From Clonostachys chloroleuca (lineage: Eukaryota > Ascomycota > Sordariomycetes > Hypocreales > Bionectriaceae): a DNA stretch of 64,000 nucleotides. The stretch lies in assembly GCA_037952775.1 (NCBI GenBank), contig JBANAY010000004.1, positions 310,001 through 374,000 on the forward strand, written 5' to 3'. Both the position numbers and the translations under genes were made by a program. Positions 34,850 to 47,836 of the stretch are shown here, piece after piece. The notes beneath the pieces are model-generated. The model did no database searches. It had not been told where the DNA came from and worked only from the letters and a program-made list of their open reading frames with translations. The first letter of the stretch is position 1, and every line of letters starts with the position of its first letter.

Positions 34850-37800
34850 CTAAATCATCTCACTCTTATGCATTCCAGTTGACATGAAAGCGCCTCTGCC
34901 TTCTACAGGCGATCGAACAATGTCTTGGTCATACATGACGGGAGGGGGAATGGAAATACTGTGGTTGGCGCCACCTCCGGTCTTAAGATGTTGAGTTGGA
35001 ACGCTCTCGTAAGGCGCCTCAGCGTGAGGTGATCGAACCATGTCTTGATCATACATGGTTGAAGGAAGGAAGGGAACACTGTGATTAGCACCCATCCCAG
35101 ACTTGAGGTGCTGAGTCGGAATGCTCTCGTATGGTGCCTCAACGTGCGGTGATCGCACAGCTCTGCCCTCCTTTGGTCCGCGACTCGCGGATCGCAGGCG
35201 CTCAGTTGCCTTGGAAATACGACCAGAGATGCTCGTGTCTCCTGTGCTGCGACCTCGGCTATGGCTCTTCGAGGCTGGCGGAGCAGGAGGAGGAATCACC
35301 GGGACCATGCCGTCGTTGGGAGCTGCTACTGGTGCATCCCCTTCATCATCATCATCCATGACTATCTCGATCATGCCAGAGCCCAGGGCACCTCCCTGGG
35401 GGCGTCGCATATTGGGGAGAGGCGCGGGAGGAGGTGGTGGTGGTTTCGCCAGGTGCTGCAACTCCCTGAGCAAAGGCGGCGCAGGGGGGTGGCGGAGGTG
35501 GTGGCATGAGAGGCTCTTCTTGTGATCGTCGCCTCCGATTGCCATTGACGACCTCATCAATCCCGCGAAGCTCTGCTGAGCTCCCCTTCCTGCGTCTTGG
35601 GGTCGGATCATCTGGTATAGGCGCCGACATGCTTCTGGGAATGAAGGGTCGGGTGGGCGGTTGATACACAGTCGAAGGCAGCAGGGTAAATGGATCTGCT
35701 TGCTGTGGTTGCTGGTTGCTTGGGGGCTGTTCATATGAAGGCTCCTCTGTCTTCTCAGCAACAAATGATGGTGGAATAGAAGGAATCTTTGGCAGCTCCT
35801 GAGCACTCTCTGCGTCATATGCAATCCTCATAGCCTTGGGTGTTGCAGGGAGACCGATAACCGGGGTGTGTCTGGCTGAAGTAAACCCGCCCTTGGGTAA
35901 TGGCGCTGTGGCACAACGGGGTTGTTCACCAGGCGATGGCACAGGGCTCGAAGTTTCGACCACAACATGTCTGATATCCATCGAGTTCTGGCCTGGGTTT
36001 GGAATTGAAGGTGCACGTGCGCGGTGCGCAAGGGACTTTCGGCGTTCTTCAAGCTCTCGTGCAGCTTGTTCCTTCTTTCGCTGTCTCTCTTCCTTCATCA
36101 ATCGCAAGTCACCAGCATGCTCAGTCGAAGCGGCTCGGCCATGAACACTTGGTGGAGGAGGGGGAATGTCGCGAAATTCAGAAACATCTCGACGGCGGCT
36201 GCCGGAGCGATCGCGCTTGGTTGCGACTGGTGAGCTGGGTGCCCGTGAAGCACTACCATTATGTTTTGCTCTGAACAATTCCTGTGCCTCCACGGCCCTT
36301 CTGTAATCCTCTTCATCCTCAGAGCCCTCATAGTGAAGTATCGTAGCAGAGAGAGGTGGTGCAGGCGACGTTGCCTGTAGCCCCTCCTCATCAACTCCTT
36401 TACTTCGCCCCCGGGTGTCCAAGGGTGTAAGTCTTGCGCGAGCATCAGGACTTTGACGCCGGCTGCCGCGGCTGGAATTTCGGCTCTTGGGCTTTGACAC
36501 CTTGTAGGTACTGCTTGTCTTACGGACAGTCACCGGCTCGCCAACCTCAGCTGCTCGAGGAGTGCTCAGTATAGCGATGTCTTCAGGAGACATCGGAACT
36601 GGAGATGTCGGTGATCTCTTTGGCTTGTGCCAAGCTCGGGAAGAGCCTCGGCCACGTTCCTCTGAAGGTTCTCGGGACCTCACTTTCCTCTCAACGCTTG
36701 CATTCCTTCCACGCGAAGAGTCTCGGGCTCTCTCTTTGCTGCTATGGAGGCTGCGACCCTTCTTCGAGTACCGGGATGCAGCATCAAGACTGTGAATATA
36801 GTCCTCTTTGTGTCTTTGGCCCTGTCGCAGGCTCCTTCCGGCGCTGGATGCAGAGGTAACGGAACTCACAGATCCAGGGCCGCGACGACGAGTTGGCGTT
36901 GGCCAATGGTACTTGGATGAAGAAGGCATTGCCTGGTCAGGAGAGAGGGCGTTGACCTCGTTTGCGAGAGCCTTGAGCTCCAGGTGAAGACCGTGGGGGA
37001 TTCTATCCCGAGATCCGTTTCGGTGGTTGGCGCGAATGTCGTGGACCTTGGCCATAAAGTCCTTGTTTGGCGAGGGCGGAGATGGCTGGTTGTTTCGGTG
37101 TTCAACAGCTGTCTGCCTGTCACGTACCATCATAGGACTTGCAGTGGCTGCACGGTGCAATGTGTTGCCGATAACGAGGTTATCTTGTTCCAGAGAAGTC
37201 TTGCGAGCATGCGAACCAACTTCTTGTTTCTCCTTCTTGAAAGATGCTAATGCTGAATCGATTGCAAGTCGATTGTTAGCATCCATGGTATTCTCACCGA
37301 TGGAAGGTAGTCGGCCTCTAGGTCGGGCAGAGGTCGGGGTATTGAACCTGCTGTTGCTTGACGGGCGGAGAAATGCAGTGGCTGCATCATAAGCTCCGCC
37401 TGGTGAGATTGCAGAATCAGCGATGGGAGTTGGTCCTGCTGCAATGGGAGTCTGTCCATCATCCCCTTGGGAGTAGAACTTCGCCTTCTTTCCAGTGTCT
37501 CCAAAGGAGGTGATTAATTTCAAAGCAGAAGTCTTGGCGATGCTTCTTTGAGGGCCACGTTGGACCCCAGGGGGTGAGAGGGGGGCTCAGCATTTCGGGT
37601 ATGCTGGGCGTGATTGTCTGCTGAAAGTTGAGTTGCGTAGCAGAAGGAGATGTCCACGCTTCAGTTGGCTCGGAGTCCGTGCAGGCAAAGCATCGGATTG
37701 CGAGCTGCTCGTTGCGTCGTAGGATCTCATGCTTGCCCCATTTGCGGATAATCGAGGCTTGACGCTCCCAAACACTAGGGAATACCAGGCAGGTCAGGAT

Positions 37801-40060
37801 CAAGGCCTCCATATAACGCTTATGAGAAACGTATACTTCAATGGCATCGTTATGATCCCCCATTCCTAGCATAATAGTCACCGCGACGTGGACATCCCCC
37901 GTCTCCAGCAACCGTTGCACATATGTGCGACCGACCTTTTGCTGTGAAGCTTGGCCACCAATGCCGCTCAAGGCCAACAGCATCCAGTCTGAGGAAGTCA
38001 TATTTTCTGTTCCCGCCGCCATCAGGTCCGTCTCCATCTCACCCAACCATTTGGCGAGGAGAATGCGGTTGGCTGACCCCGTTGGGTGGCGACTCATTTC
38101 ATCGGCGATCAGGTCCTCAACGTCCTTGTGCCACCCAAATATCGTGCTAAGCATTTGTCGACGTAGGTCGTCATTTGTTAATCGCGAATTGTTTGCGTTA
38201 GCGGGGTGCTTGTATGGCAGATCGGTGAGACGCGTACGCGTATATTTAAATAGATCATGGACCCTATTGTCATCAGGACTTCGGGGCACCTCGTTCCGAA
38301 GTCTCGATGGCCGATGCCTCGAGCGAGTTGAAGGGACAGAGGGAACACTCGTGGTCCCAATGGAGTAGCCCATCGAGTACATGTCTATCTCTTGCCTTCG
38401 ACCATATGCGCTGTTACCAATGGTGGAGGATTTCAAGGATGACCCAGCTGAGATGTATGTGTTTTCCGTCTTGTTCCCGCGAGATCTAAGTGATCCGGTG
38501 TGTCTTCCAGGGGTTTTTGAGCCCCCTGAGGACCTCGAAATTTCGGACGCCTCGCTTCGACTGGAAACGGGACTGCCCGTCTCATACGGTAGCTCACTGC
38601 CAGAGTCAAGTGCGGGCCTGCGAACGAATCGATCAAATGGCGACAGGTGATCCTCGTCGCTCTCAGATACACCCATTTCGAGCGGGATAGAGCTGTTCTC
38701 TGACTCAGAGGTGTGTATGGTTGTAGTTGAGTGTGTCGACTTAGCCTCAGGCTCCTCGATGGAATTCGGCGGCGAAGGAGGCAGTGAGTTCACTGGATGT
38801 TGTACATTGCTCACCATGATGGATGGCGTATTTAGATCAAATTGCTGCACCGTGCCACCTCTCCCCAAGGTGAATAGGATGGCTCCTGGTCCCCATAAGG
38901 CAAGACCTCTGACATGCTCCAGCGTCGGTATGTTATCCGATGTAACATGTTTGGTCCTTACATCCCATGAGAGTGTTTGTCTATTAAAAAAAGAAGGCCA
39001 AAGTTAGCTTGTTCATCGATTACTAGATCCAGGGGCCGAACGCATCATCCATGCGACATCAGCACAAGTGCCACACTTACGAGTCAGAGAATTGGATAAC
39101 ACGGCCGTTCTTCGACCAGCCCATCCAGTTAGGGCCTTCGGAAAAGTTCTCGGACCTCTTGAGGATCCTCACGACCTTGGCTGCGTCCTCGGCTGAATGC
39201 GACTTTGCGATGCTCCACACCCGAAGGTCTCCGTTGAGGGTTTGCGTAGCAAGCATGTCGGATTTTTGACGAGAAGAGGATGCATGCCAAGATAAGGTTA
39301 CTAAGGGTGAGGGTCCTCTGGATGTTGTGAGATTATGAAGTATAGTGAAGCGAGGCTGAAGGGTGGCGATGAGAAGTGTGCCATTTTGATACCTGCAAAC
39401 CGGTTAGAAAAGCGTCCGTAAAATGGGCGAGGGATAATTCTTACCCGATAGCAAACGTCCTGCAATCTGATGAAGGTGCCAATGATGTGACGGGTATCTG
39501 GTCCAAGGTTCTAGATGAGATATGCTCCGACGTCGTTGGTTCAAATAGTATTATACTTCCTTGCATATTGCCTGTGTGTTTTCGGTTAGTGAAACTAGTT
39601 CGCAAGCCGCTGCGGGCTCCAGCTGAATTCACGAGTTCCATCACGTACCAAAGGCAACGCTACCGCTCTTCATCCATGCTGCAGCAGTCAGATGTTCGTA
39701 GGATGCAAATCGGGCGACCTCATCCCCCGTCGCCAGATCCCAGACGATTGCCGTCTGGCCAGCATCGTAGCTAACCACAAAGCGACCACTACCGAGATCG
39801 CTATGGTTGTCCACTGCAAGGAGCTGAATCTCCTCGGCGTGGCTGGAGAATATTCTCTCTATGCTCAGGGTGTCATGCTGGCAACAGATGACGGAGGCGC
39901 CCTGAGCATAAAGAAACATGTTTCCAGTGGCTGCACAAGGCTCGAAATATCTCTCAGATGGCATGGTAGCGAATTCCTGTTGTTGCGCAGGCCGCATGGC
40001 GGTCGACCGTCCCGAGCCCTTTGAGGGGGCCCGGTGCCTTGATGAGGCCGCAGCAGACAT
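34850..40060 (-). CDS. Large WD40-repeat protein with solenoid and disordered tail, two frameshifts
   Basis: Four exons, 39649-40060, 39445-39571, 39081-39392 and 34850-38980, about 1,660 aa. The N-terminal quarter is WD40-like (ATGNMFLYAQGASVICCQHD, SYDAGQTAIVWDLATGDEVA, ATQTLNGDLRVWSIAKSHSA). A disordered Ser-rich segment leads to a helical region (about 600-760) with NRILLAKWLGEMETDLM and ETGDVHVAVTIMLGMGDHND, possibly a TPR-like or alpha-solenoid fold. The rest, over half the protein, is basic, Ser/Arg/Pro-rich and disordered, and ends in two 40-residue repeats. The beta-propeller plus solenoid layout suggests a scaffold, but I know no function. Two frame changes of the same sense occur at a five-C run (coding strand; 37570-37574) and a six-C run in a poly-Pro stretch (35484-35489). 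Each is cured by one base less or two more. Confidence 0.8.
34911..35150 (-). repeat. Two tandem 120-bp coding repeats
   Basis: Inside the last exon of the WD40 gene. Units at 34911-35030 and 35031-35150 encode 40-residue copies starting RSPH(A/V)EAPYES(V/I)PTQHLK and ending MYDQD. A third, partial start (RSP) follows at 34910 and below. Exact 120-bp period, with the copies differing at several codons. Confidence 0.9.
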
Positions 40061-43000
40061 GGCAGACTGGATATCTTTTAGTGTGTCTAGTCTCGCAAAA
40101 CCAGAATGAAAATCAGTTGGTTGGCTGTAGAAATGCCACAGTAGTCGGGGGAATGTCCTCTAGGGATACTCCCCTTGGCCGACACGGGAAGCGTCAAGTC
40201 AGTCCGGTGGTGTGTAACGAGACACAACACTTCCACCACACCGCACCGATGCAAGTGAGCGCAACCCTGCCAGACCGGGAGCCCTCTCTGCTGTGCGCTG
40301 CAGTTATCACTGATAGACCATCACAAGACCAGAACAGCCTTTCCCATTGCCCAAAACCCTCGCCGGGTTGCTTTATTTCCAATCACCCGCCCAGTTTAAG
40401 CCCGTCGAGACCGGATCGTCGCTGAGGCCGTCTATTTCGGCGTGATCCACCGCTTCGGCACAAGACCTGAGTGGCGCAGTGTGTAGGACCGATCGCGATG
40501 GTGGAATTCGGGACGCACGGGGTTCTATGTCTCGGTACAACAATAAATATACAATACAATTGAAATGCAAGAAGCGGAGGAACGGTGAAAGAGTAGAGAA
40601 GGAGGAGAAGTCGTCTGGGAACGACAGGATGTGTGGGAGCCGGGGCTCTTTTGCAATGGTCACAGGCGAATGCAATTGCCCGATGAGCACGAGTGGGGCC
40701 CGGCGCTTGTTTCGTGCAGCAGCTTGGGGTCTAAGGGAAGGGGGATGGATGGGATTGCAGGTACGGGTTCCAACTAGGAGGGCGTTCGTGGGTGGGTGAA
40801 TGTATTAGACTGCTAACCGCCTCACAGCTGCAGGCCGGGAATGGCTGTGGAAGCGGAGGAGGGGGGATGTGAGAGGCCAAGAGAGAGACTCATACGTACA
40901 TGGCATGGGCTGGCAAGCGCAGTATGCGACGACACGTAAAGAGCAAACAAGAATGGAGGGAAAATAGAATGAGAAAAAAAGGCAATAAAACAGAAGGTTG
41001 GGGGTCTGCCATGGATATCAGGACCAGGAGGTAGACTCGAGGTGTGTATGGTACGTGTGATGGGCAACCAAGATGGGCCGAAGTCAGAGGATGGCGCCTA
41101 AAGGTCCCTAGACTGGCCTGTCAGTGGTTGAGAGGTCGGCCACATAAAATTAGAGCCCTGTCCGCATATGGAGCCCTCGAGGAATCGACGAGCGGATACG
41201 GACCGGTATCCAGGCCAAAGAGCTGCAGCATGGCCCAGGGTACCCCTCACGCAAGCACCTATCCCTACCTCTGAGTAGGTACATGCGACTATCGCTGGCC
41301 CGACAATTTTGGGACAAGCCACAAAAGGAAAGGCAACGTCGATGAATGGTTGGGCTGCTGCGGATGGGTGGAGCGCTTGTTTCCATCCTCATTGTCGTGC
41401 TGCAAATTGCCCATAGACACCGTCCCTGTCCCTACCATCTGCACTGTTCGCGATGAAGCAGACGCTCGGACAGACTGGTGATGCCATGAAATTTGACCCA
41501 GCCTAAGTCGGATATCAAGGCCGCCATGGGCCGTCCACGTGTGCTGGCTTCATTGACAACAACCATTACAACCACATGGATACCTGGGTAGTAATTAACA
41601 GCTGGCGCTTTTTGGTCTGATTCCAATTTGGTCTGCGCTGCATCAATCTGCCGACTCCGTATGGAGTGCATTCAGTCGGTCAGTGAATATGCATGCCATG
41701 TTGTCTTTTTGCGTGCTATGTATGGAATCTTTTTTTTTCTTTTGGGCTATTTCTGGTCTTCGTGTTAAAACCCTTGCGCCTCAGGTGCATGGCAGCATAA
41801 AGGTAACGTCAGCCAGCAATCAGATCCAAAACGCATTTGCACGCAAGGTGCTGTATCACCCATTGGCGTTTCGTGTACTGAGCGGTTACAACCCCCTCCC
41901 CCTTGCGGGGTTACGGTGGTACAATAACGCTGTGGATGGGACGAGAACAGGACTCGGGCTGCCAGTAGTCGAGAGGCAAACGGTTGATAGGAGGGTGAGG
42001 AAGGACATTGGGCGAAAGCGCCCTCGCTTGATAGCCTGTAACTACAGCCCATGCTAGCGTTTGCCTCGATGGAAGACCCAGATGGGCTCATCCACTGGCC
42101 GGCTTCTCCGCTTGTCCTGGCCCTGTGCGGTGTCGATTCGTGCTCTGGATGATTGCTGGAGCGCCTGGGATAGGGATTCGATGGATGTGCTTGGATTCAA
42201 GGCGGGGCTGTTGAGCGACGACGTTCAATCGAAGCGGCTGTCGAAGCGCCGAGGTCTATTGGGCCTGCTGATTGGCGGCACTTATGCAAGTGCGTTTCCG
42301 GGACGGACCAATGGGAGTGCTGATCACGGCTGTCGACAGGGGACCCAGAAGCCCCGCCCTCGGCCCCTATTCCTTAGTGCCCATCCCGTTAAAATGGGCT
42401 ATCTTCCCTGGAGTCTGGCGCCAGACTGCTCCTAGCGGCACTGGTAGTGGCAGTGGCAGTGGCCCCCGCTCTGACGCTGTTTGCCAGGGGGCTGCCCTCC
42501 CCCTGCTGTGATTGCTGCACACTGCACAGGCGCTCCCTCCACCACGGCTGCCCTAACCTGATACGGCCCGCACCAGGCCGTGATGGCTCTACCTGCTGCC
42601 AGCACTGGGAAGAGTGTGCGGGCAAAGTACCTGCCTCACCTTGGCGCTGTTGTTGGCTGTCCCCCCCAATGTGTCTCACCTCGATCGTCTCGTTATTCTC
42701 TTCCTGTATGGCTAGTCCTGCATCGACTTGGACAGCATCTGCCTCATTCGGTGTAGCAGAAACAGGCCAGCCCCGTTGGGGATGACCTGCTTCGGTCGCC
42801 GTCGCATCTTGAGATCTGAAAGATCACATCTCATCCGGTGCATGTCGTGCCATGCCCAACCACCGCTGTCGGCCTCTGTCTCCATTCCGACAGCGATCCT
42901 GGCACAGGCCAGTCATAGGTGCGATACCAATTGGCACTTATCGCCGTTCTATTTCAAAATCTATACGAACATCTACCTCCCAGTAGGTAGGCTGGCGTTC

Positions 43001-43173
43001 CACGATTGCAGCCAAGCGCAGGGCGCCAATCCATTGCGGCGCTGCTCGTGAGCACAGCAGGTCTACCCAAGATGCATAGCAGTCGGCACAGCAAGCTGCA
43101 TGCACTTTAGATGGGGGCACCATGTATGCATGTACCTACATTCTGTGTCACGCACAGCAAGACAAGTGCGGGC

Positions 43174-43204
43174 GGTTCTCTGAGTGTGCACGCACTTGAG
43201 AACC
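43174..43204. repeat. Imperfect 31-bp inverted repeat
   Basis: GGTTCTC and GAGAACC arms enclose a partly self-complementary AGTG/CGCACT centre. Confidence 0.5.
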
Positions 43205-46200
43205 AGCAGTGCGCGGCCAAGTGCGTAGCCCGCATACGGCGCCTCATCCCAGTCACACATCATTACATATTCTCAGCTCTGAGGCCCAACCTCATCTGCG
43301 CTGGACCTTCAACATTACTGATCAGATTAGACTGACGTTCTGGGAGCTTGACATTTGGCCCTAAATCCTTCGTCAGCAGGGTTGGACCCGTCGGCGCGAG
43401 GAGCAGCCCCCAACCTCGACGACTATCACCGACCAACAACACTAATCACTTAGGCTTCAGATGGAGTAACTGGCCGCAGTGTTCGCGACCTGCCATATCA
43501 ATGCATACAGGCACACGCAGTTATCCAGGGAACAACGGGCGGATCTCATCACTCACAGCCCCCAGCGGCCCCAGATGCCGTGCTGTGGCCAACAACCAAT
43601 CTATATAGCTTCCACTCCTCCCTATGACGCCTGGCCATTGTTTGAGGGCTGGCGCATCAAGGACAGTGAGAAGATCTATTGTCCGTTTTATTAGCCAGTC
43701 CATGCTATATCACACGGCATAGAGCGCAGGGCACGGGAAATAATGATAGCACCCCGTGACATCGCTCGGGGCCAATGATGAAGTCAAAGCCATATCGGGT
43801 GCTGTAGGTTCCTGGACCAACATGAACCCCGTGCACGCTGCTGCTCTCCCCACACGGCAGCGAGAAAGGGCTCTTACCCAATGCAGCACCACGAACCACC
43901 TATTATTTCATGGGTGGTCAGTTTTCCGGCCGATGGCTGGTCGGTGTTAAGGCGGCTTTGATGGATCACGGAAGGGATTGCTCAGATCATAACTAATCCC
44001 CAGCCCTGCAGGCTCTTACGCCGCCACGACAGAATCCTAGTACGGAGCTTCGGCTGTTTCAGCCATCATTCGTCCAGTGTTCGTTGGTCGGTCAGCAGTC
44101 ACGGAAATCGGGTCCTCTTTGCCACAGCCTCTTTCTCTCCGCTAGTTTTGCCAGATTGAGGCGTCGAGGCGTCGGGGAGTGTGTTTCATGGGGACCAGTT
44201 GACGCTGCCGAGTCCTGGCCGCCCCTGGTGGCGAAGTCTTAGCCCCAAAAAGGTGCGCCGAGGGCTTTTGGACCTGGAGATTCATGAAGATTGTGGGGAT
44301 CCAAGTCCCATAGAGCTATGTACATGCATACATAGCACTTGACTATGTGCACGGATTATCCTCTACTTTTCATTGGAACAAACAACAGCACTCCGCAGCC
44401 AATCAACAACTCTCAACGATATGACTGGTCCTCATCCAGGCTCGCCTAAAAGACTCAATCAATCAACTGCTCAGCATAATATCCGACGAGCGCCGAGCTT
44501 CGTGTTCTGACGTAGAACAACATCATTTCGCTCGGGTAGCACACAAACACCACGTGCATACCTGTTCTGCCAGGTAGGCAGCTGTTTGCCATGCGAGAAC
44601 ATCCCTCCGCGCAAGGCTTCGACTGGGAATCCTGGCCGGCATGTGTCGAACCCAATGTCAATGGTACATTGCATCACGCCCATAAGCTCGTTAGGGGTCT
44701 TGCTTGCTATCAGCAACACAGCTGTTACACGTATGATAGGTGCAATATGTATGCCGCCTGCACCCACATCAATTGGCCGCATGCAAGATGCACGTAGTTC
44801 CCGATTGAGATCCCGTTCCGCCATTATGGTAGCACTTTGTTTTTTCCAATTTCCGCCCTACCCAGCCTCTTTCGTTCGGACTGTCGGGGAGGCGGGGAGG
44901 TGCTCGCTCGGATCATGCATTTCGCTTCTACCATGCCCAACAATATCCCATCGCTAATATCGGGGGTCGCAGTTACAATAACGTGATTGAGACCAAAAAA
45001 GGGTAAGCTGAGCTGCACGTACGTCTCGAGATGGACAAGTGAGTCCAAAGCCGTTACAGGTAAACCCCAGGAGAATGTGGAGAGCAGCCTGACTCGCGGG
45101 TGCACGGTATTCGAAGCTTCTCACGCCTGCTTAGATAGGAATAATCATATATGGAGGTCGGTCTTAAGTCAGAATCGACTTCATGTTTATTCCTCTCGCG
45201 ACCGACCTCACGATGACACAGGCTAAGCGTCGTTTTGCGGCCATGGGACCCCGTTTGAGGATTGAGCACGGGGACTTCTTTCGTTTCCCTTGACTCGGAT
45301 TCCCTTCTATGCGTTCCATGCATGGAAGGGGTCCCTAGCGGGGTACGGAAACGCAATGCGATTTAATTGTCCGTTAAGGCTTGAGATTCAGGGCGAATAC
45401 TCGTAAAAAGTTCCCGATCTCCACGCTCGACGACCTTCGTCAGCCACCAGACACTTAGCGTCGGCGATAATTGGGAGGATTGGGCTTGCCGCGAGAAGGC
45501 TCCTTCTACGGACCCCTCTCTGAGTTTATCGAAGCCTAGTCGATTTGGGAGGAAGAAATAATCGCAATGTCCATCATCTGACATCAGTCCTTCGTAGCAT
45601 GGAGGCCTCAAGTTATCTATATCCGACGCCGATGATGCGAAGCCCAGGTCCTCAACTCATTGAAACCCAAAATACCCACTCCCATCTACTTCAGTTCCTC
45701 ATGAGACTTGCTCTCTGTTTGTGGGCGTATCCGTTGTCTTTGTCTACATCTTCGTTGGATCCTTGTGATGGGTAACATAGACATTGTATTACCAGATGCC
45801 TTCAAAATGGGAACCACTAAGCAACTCTCTTTGGCAAGACACCCTAGAAGACACAGGATCTCCTTCGCTATCTCTGTCCTTAGGAAATTTAATTCTTTGC
45901 ATCTTCTCTACTCTACCATGGAACCATCACCACTGTCCCAACTCTGCTTTGATATGTACAGTCAACTAGGATGATATCTCTCGTGGCACTCCGATGCCCT
46001 CAAAATGTATTCAGGCGCAGTGCCAGCATATTGGTCGAGGATGAGGCGCTTTACTTTCATGACAACTCCTCTGCGGCAACGATCAGGCCGGCCGACATGT
46101 CACTAAAAGGCGGAGGCAAGAAGGAGAAGAAGCACCATTTCCCCACGCGACAGAAGAACAAGCTCAAGGAATAGTTCCATCTGCCCCTTTCGTCGGCCGC

Positions 46201-47316
46201 CAGCAACTCACGGCCAACAGACCCCAACGCACCAAACAGCCTGTATAACTCCAATGTCCCTCCAAGCCAAGGCCCAAAATCCACCAGCTTCACCAAGAGT
46301 ATTAATCGAGAATATCAAAAGACGCAACCTGTAGTTCTTCGAGCCAGAAAACAGTGCCGGGTTTATCAAAATTTAGTCAAAGGCATGCTCAAAGCCCAAG
46401 GGTTGGAGGTTCAGCGAGGGGTTTCGTGCCTCACTTCTCTTTCCCTCACTCGAAGATAAACAAAATAGGATGAATACGCTTTCTTGCCGCCAGGCAAGAG
46501 CACCCCAAACCAACCATACGTCATTAGATCCTTGAGGACGAGCATCAGTGACCCCGATGGTCAAAAGATGATGCTCGCTAAGTCATCCTACCGAGAGTCG
46601 GATCAGTCTTCAGATCCCTCCCTACTTTTCATACAACCAATTTATAGTTGATGCTCGAGGCTGGTTCACTCTGCAATTCCTGCAACCCTTTATCTGCTGG
46701 TGGACATGTGGGATATAGTACACCGAGACTAGCCTACAACGTCAAAGTCCTCCATGTTTTGAAGTATCACTGGCTTACTCTAAGGAAGAGGCTCAATGGA
46801 ACGTTATCACGACTCCTACAGTCATAACTTGCGGCCGTCACTTCGATCCCATCGGCCAACGTAGGTCACTAGCTCCTCCATTTCAAAAAGGGAGAGGGGC
46901 AGCCTCGCTGAGACTCACAGGCATGTGAATTTATCTGTTCGCCCGCTATGGGCAAACCATCAGAATCATTTTTTTCTCTCGCGCCTTCGATAATATCGTG
47001 CACATCATAGGCGGAGAGAGACAATGGACAAACTCCCTGGGACAGATTTCACCTTTAGACGTGACCCGAGGCCAGTCCCTTGATGTCCCTATGAAGGGTA
47101 GGGTTCCTAGTAGCGGCCAAAGGACGGCCAACATGCCGGGAAGAAGCAACGCTCAAACTGTAACAAAGCCTAGAGCAAGGAGGGAGTCGAGATGATGGTG
47201 GATCTACCATTCCGACTCTATCATTCCGTGATTCCGCAGGTACTTATGAGTTGGACACTTCTACATATGACGACTTGTGACCATCGAAGATTATGACGAG
47301 GGACACCTAGGTTAGT

Positions 47317-47338
47317 TCGCCACGTTTAAACGTGGCGA
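47317..47338. repeat. Perfect 22-bp palindrome
   Basis: Half-site TCGCCACGTTT followed directly by its exact reverse complement, with no spacer. It lies in a gene-free stretch, and its half carries a CACGT core. Confidence 0.85.
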
Positions 47339-47649
47339 TTGCTACCTTGCTTGATCATGACAGCTCGACCCTCTGCTGAATCCATCAATACCGGGCAACC
47401 ACCAGGAAAATCAAGGCTCTGGACGTAGAGTTCTCCCGCCAAAGTCTCGCCATCCCTTCAAGAATGTCGCCTCAACGCGGTCAGCCCGAAGTAGCCATCA
47501 TGCGACTCAACGACAGCCCCTCTCACCACATCCCAACCCCGAACCCAAGCCACGTATGTCACGATATCGCCTTCGACGGCTTCCAAATTCCTTCGACGGA
47601 AGGCAAACCGAACGGAGAATGTGCGGGAATTCCTTCTAGCCCAACACAC

Positions 47650-47691
47650 CACGGAATCGGACCTCCACACAGCACGGAATCGGACCTCCAC
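47650..47691. repeat. Two 19-bp direct repeats, 23-bp period
   Basis: CACGGAATCGGACCTCCAC occurs at 47650-47668 and 47673-47691, identical. Confidence 0.85.
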
Positions 47692-47787
47692 CCACCACCT
47701 TGCCATGTTGTTGAATAGCTCACCAAGCTCACCTACCAGGCTGGGCCTACCATTTTCACAAGCCCGAATATCAAGGTTGCAGGCTAG

Positions 47788-47836
47788 CGAGTAGCCTCCT
47801 CCTCCTCCTCCTCCTCCTCCTCCTCCTTCCTCCTCC
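47788..47836. repeat. (CCT)n microsatellite
   Basis: About 14 trinucleotide units of CCT with one interruption. Confidence 0.9.

Noticed and set aside
46098..46172. Lys-rich short frame MSLKGGGKKEKKHHFP
   Set aside because: Too short and isolated; no family resemblance.
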